DNA from: Actinomycetota bacterium
GTDB lineage: Bacteria; Actinomycetota; Acidimicrobiia; Acidimicrobiales; Iamiaceae
NCBI GenBank assembly: GCA_963169755.1
Contig: CAUJFC010000108.1
Location: forward strand, 1 to 36,534
Direction: 5' to 3'
DNA: 36,534 nt
Part shown: in pieces, positions 8,155 to 16,500 of the stretch
How the letters are laid out: every line of letters starts with the position of its first letter
Position numbering within the stretch: the first letter of the stretch is position 1
Program-made: the position numbers and the translations under genes
The notes under the pieces: generated by a model
Databases searched by the model: none
What the model was told of the DNA's origin: nothing
What the model saw: only the letters and a program-made list of their open reading frames with translations

Positions 8155-9405
8155 GTGTCGAGCTACGTTCCGCGGATCGTCGATCAAGTGCTGGTCGAAG
8201 GGCTGGAGGAACACCCAGCCATCCTCCTGGTGGGTCCTCGAGGCGTGGGCAAGACGACGACGGCCCGTCGGCACGCCGCGAGCGTCGTTCGTCTTGACCG
8301 TCCGGCGGAGGCCGCAGCTTTCGAGGCGGACGCCGATGCCGCGTTGGCCCGGCTCGACGAACCGATCCTGCTCGATGAGTGGCAGGCGGTCCCAGGGGTG
8401 CTCGCCGCGATCAAGAGGGCGGTCGATGACGACCGACGTCCCGGCCGGTTCTTGTTGACCGGGAGCGTGCGGGCCGATCTGGAGGCGGAGACCTGGCCCG
8501 GCACCGGCCGCCTGGTTCGCCTTCCGATGTACACCCTCAACCGGCGTGAGCTGGCAGGCGGGGCGTCGGGGCCGAACCCGATCGATGTCATCGCTGCTGG
8601 CGATGCACTCTCGCTCGCACCTGTCGGGACTGCGCCGACCCTTCCGGAATACATCGAGATGGCACTCCTCGGGGGGTTCCCGGAGGCAGCGATCGAGCTC
8701 GGAGGACGTGGGCGCCAACGCTGGCTGGCGAGCTACCTCGAACAGCTCATCACCCGCGACGCCGTTGGCCTCTCGCGTCGCGATCCGGCGAGGCTTGCCC
8801 GGTACTTCGAGGTCCTAGCACTGAACTCCGCAGGAATCGTGAACAACACGACGATCTACGAGGCAGCGAACATCGACAAGAAGACTGCCGATGCCTACGA
8901 CCGGCTGCTGTCGGACCTCTTCGTGCTCGACATCGTTCCCGCCTTGTTCACGAACCGGCTCACTCGTCTCGTCAAGACCCCGAAGCGCTACGTCACCGAT
9001 CCCTCGCTCGTCGGAGCGGCACTGCGCGCCGACCTTGACGGTGTTCTTCGTGACGGTGACCTGATCGGGCGGATCCTCGATACCTTCGTCGCCGCTCAGT
9101 TCCGGCCCGAACTGGCCGAGAGCCCTGGGCGTCCCCGCCTCTTCCACGTCCGCGAGAAGAACGGGCGTCACGAGGTCGACCTTTTGGCAGAGTTCGGTGG
9201 GGACCGAGTCTTGGCGATCGAGGTGAAGGCGACGGCAGCACCGAACCACGGCGATGTCGCCCACCTCGAATGGATGCGAGACCGTCTCGGTCCGCGGTTC
9301 CTGGCGGGCGTCGTCTTCCACACCGGTCCGTCGGCGTTCCCCATATCGGAACAGATCGTTGCGCTGCCGATCGCCGCCCTCTGGTCGGGTGGCAATGCCG
9401 CATGA
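8155..9405 (+). CDS. AAA ATPase with DUF4143 and PD-(D/E)XK-like C-terminus
   Basis: An intact 416-residue member of the AAA/DUF4143 ATPase family. Walker A is GPRGVGKTT (about 27-35), Walker B is PILLDEWQ, and sensor 1 is FLLTGS. The DUF4143 part has the signature MALLGGFPEA, then RWLASYLEQLITRDAVGL, and a winged-helix-like NNTTIYEAANIDKKTADAYDRLL. The C-terminus carries a PD-(D/E)XK-like core, HEVDLLAEF then VLAIEVKAT, with the acidic and lysine residues present. The biochemical role of the family is not settled. Members are usually stand-alone and patchily distributed. The GTG start has no ribosome site, and a TAGGGT box about 12 nt upstream suggests a short or absent leader. A decayed relative is at 4902-5577. 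Confidence 0.9.
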   Translation: MSSYVPRIVDQVLVEGLEEHPAILLVGPRGVGKTTTARRHAASVVRLDRPAEAAAFEADADAALARLDEPILLDEWQAVPGVLAAIKRAVDDDRRPGRFLLTGSVRADLEAETWPGTGRLVRLPMYTLNRRELAGGASGPNPIDVIAAGDALSLAPVGTAPTLPEYIEMALLGGFPEAAIELGGRGRQRWLASYLEQLITRDAVGLSRRDPARLARYFEVLALNSAGIVNNTTIYEAANIDKKTADAYDRLLSDLFVLDIVPALFTNRLTRLVKTPKRYVTDPSLVGAALRADLDGVLRDGDLIGRILDTFVAAQFRPELAESPGRPRLFHVREKNGRHEVDLLAEFGGDRVLAIEVKATAAPNHGDVAHLEWMRDRLGPRFLAGVVFHTGPSAFPISEQIVALPIAALWSGGNAA

Positions 9406-9429
9406 CCACTGAGGTGCAGCGCGTCGAGA

Positions 9430-9574
9430 TGAACCACCCCGGGTCTGGTGGAGACTCGTTCTTTTGGTTTCCAACCAGGGACCGGTCGGTCTGTTGGGGA
9501 GCGTAGTGGGCTGCTTCGAACTCGGCCGGGGGCACGTGATCGCAGTGGCCGTGGAGCCATTCCTCGTTGAACCA
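9430..9574 (-). pseudogene. IS3-family transposase tail with terminal inverted repeat
   Basis: The minus strand encodes WFNEEWLHGHCDHVPPAEFEAAHY then QTDRSLVGNQ. This is the characteristic end of IS3-family transposases (W-x-N-x-x-R/W-L-H-G ... PPAEFE). It is followed by sequence resembling an IS3 terminal repeat at 9430-9457 (TGAACCACCCCGGGT... GGAGACTC). Everything upstream of about 9575, including the catalytic DDE region, is missing and replaced by an integrase fragment. It marks one end of an insertion sequence that was cut off by a later deletion. Confidence 0.8.
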
Positions 9575-9643
9575 GCGCTTCGCCGTGTTCGAGCTCCCAC
9601 GCCAGACAATGCGCGGTCATGTCGTGTCCAGCGACCTTACTGG
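9575..9643 (-). pseudogene. Fragment of a second HNH-type integrase (older element remnant)
   Basis: The minus strand reads KVAGHDMTAHCLAWELEHGEA, nearly the same as KVAGRNTTAHRVAWELEHGEA in the N-terminus of the intact integrase at 17500-18954. DNA similarity covers about 9575-9638 against 18786-18849. Directly after it, 9635-9661 resembles 19161-19187, the sequence just inside the tRNA-side att. The fragment therefore looks like the integrase/att end of a related, older element in which the intervening part was deleted at a short CCTT match. Confidence 0.75.
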
Positions 9644-9654
9644 ACAAGGGCTTA

Positions 9655-9703
9655 CGGTTGGTGGGCCACCAGGGACTCGAACCCTGAACCGGCGGATTAA
9701 AAG
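9655..9703. repeat. Left attachment site (3' half of tRNA-Lys duplicated)
   Basis: This 49-bp stretch equals 19181-19229 except for one base (36 identical, one G/A difference, 12 identical). It corresponds to the 3' half of tRNA-Lys, including CCA, acceptor 3' strand, T arm and part of the anticodon loop. It lacks the 5' half, so it is not a functional tRNA. It marks the far end of the integrated element. Confidence 0.9.
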
Positions 9704-9950
9704 CCCGGCGAGCATCGTGCCGTTGCGTACCGACAAGTGCCCTGACCTGCTGTTCTCTTGGGCCGCCCGTCCCGTCCTGTACCGCTGGACCCACCCCGTA
9801 CCACCGAGTTACGCGGTGAGATACGCGGTCGTGACTCCGGCGCGCCGCGCGATCGAGGCGACGGGCATCACGTCAACGGCCTGCATTCGCGCAGGACTGC
9901 CAATCCGGGGAGGACGCGATATCTTCAGGCACTTCCAACAGGAGGCGATG

Positions 9951-11060
9951 ATGGGCTATCCGCGGCGTCTGGCAATTGGTGCGATTTCGACTGCGGCAGT
10001 GGGTACGGCAGCCCAATCGTTGCCGCCTGCGGCGGAGGCGTACACCAAGAAGATCAACAACTGCAACGATTCGAGCATCACGTGGTTCTTTGAGAACCAC
10101 AGTTTGTGGACCTCAAGCAAGCAATCGTGGGTGCGCTCTGGCATCAATGATCTGCAGACACCGCTCGACTACGACGGCTCAAAGCTCATTACTATGACTG
10201 AGCATTCCTCCACCGCCGTACAAATCAAGGACAAGCCCTTGGGAGAGTATGGGTCGTCCGAGTGCGTATTTGGAGCTTCTTTCTGGGTAAACTCGAACTA
10301 TTCTAGCTCCTCCTTCTACAGGCGTGTCGGGCGGCACGAGATGTTCCACCTTGCTGGGGCTGAGCACGGCGGACAACACGATTCATTCGACGGCCTATCT
10401 CCGTCCACAATGGCTACCTGTTTGTCGGCCAGTCTGTTCTCGAACTCTGGCTTAGAGCAGGATGGTGCCGCGTACGCGAACTTCCTACATTCCTCACTTA
10501 GCAATCGTCAGTTACACGCGAACGTTGGGTTTGAGCAGGGTTTCTCATATTGGGGCCGAAGCAGTGGAGCTGGTCCGGTAACTGAGCACGGGTCGGGTGG
10601 CGCCACCGGGCCCGGCCACATCCGCTACAAAGCAGTGGATGTTGGCGACTATCTGTTCCAGACAATTCGCGCTGTAACTGGCAACGACAACGAGACGTTC
10701 CGCGCCGTAGCTAACGCAAGGTCATTGAGTTCAAATTACAAGACGGTTGTCGGAGTGAACCTCTACCGGCGCACAGTGAATTTTCCAAACAATAGCCCGA
10801 ATGGCTGCCAGTACCCCGCTGGAATCGTCGATCCGAACGGCTCGCCCTCTGTTGGAGGTTGGGTTAGGGCGACCGGCGGGTCAGCGGAGGTCGGAACCGG
10901 GTGGACGCAAATCAAGAGCAACGATCCATCTGAGTGGATTAACCCGCCGACAGCCGAAGGAATGGACTTCCAGGTCCGACTCAACGGCAGCGCTGTTGAC
11001 CGAACGACGAATGATCCACAGTACTTCGCGATTGATAACGTGAGAGGGGAAAGCACATGA
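9951..11060 (+). CDS. Secreted metzincin-type metalloprotease with C-terminal carbohydrate-binding-like domain
   Basis: A predicted exported protein of 369 residues. GGAGG at 9941-9945 favours the second of two consecutive ATGs (9951). The ORF extension to 9567 reads through the att site and is not coding. Residues 1-30 form a signal peptide (RRLAIGAISTAAVGTAAQS). The catalytic site is HEMFHLAGAEH (129-139), the full HExxHxxGxxH zinc motif of metzincins, with a likely Met-turn at STMATC (M154). From about 190 the sequence (NVGFEQGFSYWG ... QYFAIDNVRG) resembles a CBM4_9/galactose-binding-like beta sandwich, suggesting surface or glycan attachment. Its stop overlaps the lipoprotein start by 4 nt (ATGA). 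It is AT-richer than flanking DNA. Substrate unknown. Confidence 0.85.
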   Translation: MGYPRRLAIGAISTAAVGTAAQSLPPAAEAYTKKINNCNDSSITWFFENHSLWTSSKQSWVRSGINDLQTPLDYDGSKLITMTEHSSTAVQIKDKPLGEYGSSECVFGASFWVNSNYSSSSFYRRVGRHEMFHLAGAEHGGQHDSFDGLSPSTMATCLSASLFSNSGLEQDGAAYANFLHSSLSNRQLHANVGFEQGFSYWGRSSGAGPVTEHGSGGATGPGHIRYKAVDVGDYLFQTIRAVTGNDNETFRAVANARSLSSNYKTVVGVNLYRRTVNFPNNSPNGCQYPAGIVDPNGSPSVGGWVRATGGSAEVGTGWTQIKSNDPSEWINPPTAEGMDFQVRLNGSAVDRTTNDPQYFAIDNVRGEST

Positions 11061-12211
11061 TCTGTCGTCGGGACCTGGGATTGACGATGCTAGTTAGCCT
11101 GTTTGCCGTGGTCGGCTGTGGCGATGCCTCTACCACCTCCTATGGGGCACAGGATTCGCTGGAAGCAGCGACGCTTTACGGGGCGTGCGCTGACGAGAAT
11201 GTGGATCTCGCACCTCCTTTAGAGTTCCTGTTGAATGCCAGGCATTGGGACCGTGTATCGTCCGTGGATGGACTAGATCTGGATCGCTCCGAGGCGGTGA
11301 CGGATCGCGAGTCCTCCTCCGAGATCAAGTATACTATCGAGCGAGCAGTCGAACGAGGTTCCACTGTGAGGCTTAGGACTCACGAGAGCTTCATGCCTGG
11401 GATGGACTGGGCGCTCGTCAACAAGGCCGAGTTGTACGTTGCCTATGGCTATGAACCGGCTGAGGATGATGTGTTGGCTACCGCTCTAGTCATCCCCAAT
11501 GACGCCGACCCCTTCTTTATTGGATCCTGTGCGCACCGCGGAATGACGACGCCATTACTCCGGTCGCTTGGCAGCGACTACCGGACCTTCTTGACGGCGA
11601 TGATGGAAACCCCCATCGAGGAGCGCGGCAAGGTTGTGGATAGCTATCTTGGCGAGCCCGAGTCAGATGTTGGGCTCGTTCTTAATCCTGAGTCAGCGCC
11701 GACCGAGCTCCTAGATTCGTTGCACGACTATGCACTTGCGGTGCACGCCGCGTCAGACGCAATCAGCGGCCCTGGTACCCTATGCATGAAGATTGAGATC
11801 GGCTGGAATGACTGCATCGATCTCTCCCAATTGTCGGAAACCCCGCAGTTGATCACCGGCTATTATGGCGAGGACGGTGTTGTCGAAGTGTGGCTGATGG
11901 ATGAGAATGCCGACCTGGCGAACCCTATTCAGATGTTGGGCACGCTTAACATGCTAGAGGTAGCGGGTCCGGACTTTGGTGCGGAAGCGGGCCTCGCCGT
12001 AGGAGTTGTCGTCGATGGGAAGCTCGATAGCAAGACCCAGGGATCGATAGCTATGATTCAGCCATCGGTCAAAGTGACCGGCGTGGCCGCGGTTGATCGT
12101 CTCCTGGCGGACCGTGCACTCGCAACCTCGATCGTTGGTGCGGAGATCGTGAACGAGTTGACACGAGTCAGCCCCCCCATTGGCGATGACGAATCGCATG
12201 GTGAGAATTGA
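11057..12211 (+). CDS. Lipoprotein of unknown function, coupled to the protease
   Basis: A 384-residue protein with a short signal and lipobox VVGC (Cys21), so it is predicted to be anchored to the outside of the cytoplasmic membrane. No family is recognised in the mature part. It is acidic, with a few Cys residues (GACADEN, GSCAHRG, TLCMKIEIGWNDC) that could form disulfides. It starts inside the protease stop codon (ATGA overlap), implying coupled synthesis and a shared job, for example as an inhibitor, anchor or substrate-delivery partner of the protease; that is inference. Base composition is lower in GC than the chromosome, like the protease. Confidence 0.8.
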   Translation: MICRRDLGLTMLVSLFAVVGCGDASTTSYGAQDSLEAATLYGACADENVDLAPPLEFLLNARHWDRVSSVDGLDLDRSEAVTDRESSSEIKYTIERAVERGSTVRLRTHESFMPGMDWALVNKAELYVAYGYEPAEDDVLATALVIPNDADPFFIGSCAHRGMTTPLLRSLGSDYRTFLTAMMETPIEERGKVVDSYLGEPESDVGLVLNPESAPTELLDSLHDYALAVHAASDAISGPGTLCMKIEIGWNDCIDLSQLSETPQLITGYYGEDGVVEVWLMDENADLANPIQMLGTLNMLEVAGPDFGAEAGLAVGVVVDGKLDSKTQGSIAMIQPSVKVTGVAAVDRLLADRALATSIVGAEIVNELTRVSPPIGDDESHGEN

Positions 12212-12281
12212 CAAGCATGAATGATACCCGCTCTGATATGTGCCAATCAGCCGGTGAAGCTGTTGAGGAAAACCGTAATCT

Positions 12282-13076
12282 ATGGAGTTGATCTCAGCTG
12301 GCAATTGGACCGGTCTACGTGTGGTGGAACCCTCTGACTATGAAGCCATTAGAATGGTCGAGTCTCACCCGGAGTACATCAGCCGGTACAGGAACCGAGT
12401 GTCTACGCCACCGCCGGAAAGCTTCGGTGCCACCCTTTGGGCAGGCGTCCTCGCACAGTTCGTTGTGGTATCGCTCGATTCTCACGAAGCGGTAGGCGTT
12501 GTAGCCGCATATGATGCAAACTTTCGTTCTCGTCACTTCAGTGTCGCAGGGTTTGTGCACCCCGCGGTGCGAGGGGCGGGTTGGGCTGCTGAAGGCCTCG
12601 CGCTTCTGATCGACTATACGTTCAGGCAATTTGACTTCAGGAAGTGCTACGCCCGTGTCTTAGACGTGAATGCGCTGGACATGTCGAGCGTGCTTGACCG
12701 GGTATTCAGGCTCGAAGGTCGGCTGCGAGAGGATGAGTACTGCGACGGTACCTGGATGGATACTCGGGTTTACGGGCTGATGAAAGGCGAGTGGGAGGCT
12801 TATCGCACGTCGATGAAGGGTCTCACCGCGATAGGAGGTGGCGCGCTGGGACAGTGGCTAGAGACTACTCATGACATCAAAGCGGACACACCGCAATCTG
12901 TATTGCTTTCCGATCTAGGATTCGACAGTCTAGCTTTGCTGGAGTTCGCCGACCTTCTGTGTTTAGCTTCTGGCAAGGACGTGCCCGATGCATTGATCGG
13001 TCAGCTCACCACACTTGGAGACCTTCATCACTGGTGGTCCGTGGTCGTAGAAACAGGTGAGGATTCTCGTCTCTGA
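12282..13076 (+). CDS. GNAT acetyltransferase fused to an acyl carrier protein domain
   Basis: A 264-residue two-domain protein. Residues about 10-170 have the RimJ/RimL-like GNAT pattern: VGVVAAYDANFRSRHFSVAGFVHPAVRGAGWAAEGLALLIDYTF, followed by FRKCYARVLDVNALDMSSVLDRVFRLEGRLRED. The acetyl-CoA loop is GAGWAAE rather than the usual RGxGxG/A. Residues about 185-255 look like an acyl carrier protein, with the phosphopantetheine site LGFDSLALLEF (S216) and a following helix ending LGDLHHWW. Cytoplasmic. It may acylate a small molecule or protein through its own carrier domain. No other biosynthetic gene is nearby, so a host phosphopantetheinyl transferase and acyl source would be needed. It lies 70 bp after the lipoprotein. 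AT-rich like the two genes before it. Confidence 0.8.
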   Translation: MELISAGNWTGLRVVEPSDYEAIRMVESHPEYISRYRNRVSTPPPESFGATLWAGVLAQFVVVSLDSHEAVGVVAAYDANFRSRHFSVAGFVHPAVRGAGWAAEGLALLIDYTFRQFDFRKCYARVLDVNALDMSSVLDRVFRLEGRLREDEYCDGTWMDTRVYGLMKGEWEAYRTSMKGLTAIGGGALGQWLETTHDIKADTPQSVLLSDLGFDSLALLEFADLLCLASGKDVPDALIGQLTTLGDLHHWWSVVVETGEDSRL

Positions 13077-13340
13077 AGTTTGACGGTCGACTGGAGGCCG
13101 GCGGGTTCAAGTGGTCATGGCGACAGCTTGATGGGCAACTGTTCAGCTTCCCGTCGAGGTGGTCGTGCGGGCGTCAGGGCGTGCCCGCTGGAGAAGTTTC
13201 TAAACTTTCGCGTACCAGCGCGTTTCCCTCTTCGCGGGAGTGCGTGATCGGCGTGTGGGGTGGGGTCCTCGTGTAGCGGCCATGGGGCCGTCTGAACTGG
13301 TTGGTGTTCAACGCCAAACCTGATCAGACGGGGGTTCCCC

Positions 13341-13517
13341 ATGGCCACAGCGGACAGTATGCGCGTGCGGTTGCACGTGCCGGGTGTGAAGGTGCTCGAG
13401 GTGGTCTCCGACACGCCCTCGGTGTTGGTGATCGCGGTGGCGGTGATCCGTTCGTGGGTACGCTGCGCCTCGTGCGGTTTCAAGACGCGCCGGGTCCGGG
13501 TCCTGATCGCCGACCAT
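13341..13517 (+). pseudogene. ISL3-family transposase N-terminal fragment
   Basis: The frame starts ATGGCCACAGCGG and reads VRLHVPGVKVLEVVSDTPSVLVIAV then VRCASCGFKTRRVRVLIADHS. This is the start of ISL3-family transposases: the vLEVV region and the first zinc-binding Cys pair. About 59 codons remain. Beyond about 13517 the frame runs into antisense of the relaxase gene and is no longer transposase-like. Imperfect inverted repeats upstream (13280-13340, CCATGGGG...CCGTCTGA and its counterpart) may be the terminal repeat. Confidence 0.75.
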
Positions 13518-16500
13518 TCACAGCGACAGTCCTGGTGCTTCATGCTCTTGGGTTGGGCGGGGGATGCCGACGGGGCGATCGAGGTCGGCGATGGCTCGGT
13601 TGGCGGCGTAGTAGGTGTGGCGGTAGCCGTCGTCGTTGTTGAAGGTGGGCTTGTGGCCGACGAAGGTCGGCCCGGTCGGTTCGCCCCAGAGGGCGTAGTG
13701 TTGGGCGACTCGGCCTGCGGCTTCGATCCACCGCTGCCGGGCTTCAGGGTCCTTCGGGACTGGTCCGAGGTGCTCGGCGAAACGCTGATCGGGGTCAACA
13801 GCGACCTGTTCGCCTCGTGTTCGAGCGTCGGTGTCGAGTGCCGCTTGGACTTCGTCGACATCGCGGAGGTCGGGGTGTGCGTCGGCGATCCCCGCCGACG
13901 AAGCTCTCGCCGCCCGTTCTTGTTCGGTCCTCTCCTCCAGGTCGACCACCGCCCCACTGAGCACTGCAAGACGGCAGGGAAGGTCGGTGACCAGTTGCTT
14001 GGCGTTGCGGATCTCTGGCCGGTGGTGGCGTCGCCGCATCGGCCGGTCGTGCTCATCAAGGGTTCGCCTGGCAGCGGCGAGCTGGCGTTCGACGGCCTCA
14101 ATCTTCTGCTCCGCGTCCTGAATCGATTCCGCCAAGTCCGAGAGGTGACGATCGTGCTGTTCGAGTCGCTGTGCCAGACGGGAGGCAGTTGCTTGTTGGC
14201 GGGCAGCTCGCTCGGCGAGACGCCTCAGTGCATCAGCCGTCGGGAGCTTCGCCGGTTCGGACCGTGCCGCGGCACCGCGGTCCGGGCCTGGCCTGTCCTT
14301 GTCGCCGCCCGCCGGTGGAGCGGGGCGGTCGAGGCGTTGTGCGGTGGCGGGTTGGTCGATCCAGGTGCGGGACACGGCTTCGGCAACGACCTCGGCGGCG
14401 GTGCGGTCGTCGTTGAGGACCACGAACGCTTCATTGCTGGTGCGGCCTCTGGTGAGCGGGACGTAGATGCCGCTCGTGCCGGTGGGGCCGTCGAGGAACA
14501 AGAAGCTGCGGTCGACGGTGCGGCCTTGGGTGGCGTGGCTGGTCTCGGCGTATGCGAGCTCGACGTGGGCGGCGACGTAGTCAGCGGGAAGCGTCACTCG
14601 TCCGGTGCGACCGGTGACGGTGATCTGGCCGTCGTCGTGGACGGTCTCGATGGTCCAGTGGTCGCGGTTCTTGACCATCCGGGCCTGGTCGGTGAGCAGA
14701 GTGCGGTCGTTGCGACGCGTGGCGACCACATCGCCGACGTAGGCACGGCTGGGGCCGACCTTGACCGAGCGGCTGTTGGCGTCGACCTCGCCGGCGGCGA
14801 TGCGGAGCTTCTGGGCGATCTCGTTGAGGACGGCTACAGCCTCCCGGGTTGGCGCCATCATGGCGGCGCTGTGCCCGTCGGTGACGGCCTGTCGCCAGGC
14901 GTGGACGGTGGCGATCGCCATCTGGCGCCCGGTGCCGCCGTGGATGCGGTCATGGTGGTCGTAGAGGGCGACGACGTCGGTATCGCCTCGACGGAGCCGC
15001 AGGCTGGCATCTCGTTCCCAGGACGCGTCGAAGCGGTGGACCCGATCCAACTCGACCGCGCCAATCGTGTCGACCAGGCGACCGAACATGCCGGAACGCC
15101 CGACGGCGGAGAACTGCATCGGGTCACCTACGAGTGCGAGCCGCCAGCCACGTCGGTCGGCCAGGTCGATCAGCTCAGCCAGCCGAGGGGTGGGCACCAT
15201 CGCTGCCTCGTCAACCACGACGGTGGTGCCGGTGGGGAGGTCGTATCGGTGGCGGGCTGGCCGGTCGAGTCGGTGTTCGATGATGAGCTTGTCCAGCGTG
15301 TCGGCGTCAATGCCGGTATCGACAGCGAGCACCTCCGCAGCCGCGGCCGACGGGGCGACACCGAAGCACGCCCGGCCTTGCGCGTGGAGGTGGGCGACGG
15401 CGGGCCGCATGGCGGTCGTCTTGCCGGTACCGGCCGGGCCAACGACGAGGACGAGGCGTCTCTGTCCTGCGACGGCCCCGGCCGCGTGTTGTTGGACCGC
15501 GGTCAGCTCGCCGTCGGGGTCGACCTCTTGGGCATCGTGGCCGCCTTCGGCCACCCAGCGTTGGGTGAGCTCGAGGATGTGTTCTTCTTCGTCGAGGATC
15601 ACCCGAGTGGTGAGGATCCGATCCAGGGCTCCCTCGGTGACCGGCCGACCGTCCTTGCGGAGCGGCATGTGGTCGGGTACGGGTCGAGAGATGTCGACGG
15701 TGAGCGCGTCCTCGACATGAGACGCCAACCGTTGGGCTCGCTCGACGGCCTCCGCCGCGGTCCCCGCGAGGCGAGTCGGTAGAGCCGCCGCGACATCGCG
15801 GGTGATCTCAGCGGGCCGCCACGTCGACTGGGCGTCTCGCAACGAGGACAGAGCATCCACAACGACGTCCCGGTCGGTTGTCGCATCGGCTTCGAGAGGA
15901 TCGACCCCCTCGGTGACGAGGTCGATGTAGCGCTCAGGCGTGTAGCCGAGGTGATCGAGCTGCTTGTGCCAGTGCTGATGGAGCTCCGGAGCATCCGCGC
16001 TCTGTTTGCTGGGCCGGCTGTCGGTGGCGGCCTCGCGCTCGATTCGCCACCGCTCCCGAGGAGTCGGGCGGCGGCCGAGGTCGTCGACGAAGCGCTCAGT
16101 CTTCTCATCGATCCGCCGGGCCATCTGGTTGGTGCGCTGAGAGAAGGCGTCGAGGACCTCATCGGGAGCGTCGACCATCTCGGCCTGACCGTTCACGACC
16201 TCGTTCCACCGCACCCCGAGACGGCTCGTCAGCTCGGCCCGCAGCCCGGCGGCGTAGAGGGCCGAGACGGTCCGTTGGTCGTGCTTGAGCGTCCGGGCAT
16301 CCAACGCCAGCCACCGGCCATCGGGGGCCATCACCCGGTTCACGATCACGAGATGGGTGTGGATCTGCGGATCGTGCGCCCGGCTCGTGTGCTGACGAAA
16401 CGCCGCCGCCACTAGGCCCTGGGCGTCGACGGTCCACACCTCACCATCCACCCGGTAGCGGCAGTGAGCATGGGTTTCGATCCACCCGAACGCGGCAGCC

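Noticed and set aside
9655-9730. A second tRNA-Lys gene
   Set aside because: Only the 3' half matches. The 5' half is unrelated, so no cloverleaf can form; it is an att duplication.
9567-9947. N-terminal extension of the metzincin ORF
   Set aside because: It runs through the integrase fragment and the att repeat. A signal peptide and ribosome site place the start at 9948-9951.
13341-15782. 813-residue plus-strand ORF
   Set aside because: Only its first 59 codons are ISL3 transposase. The rest is antisense to the relaxase and has no protein-like features.
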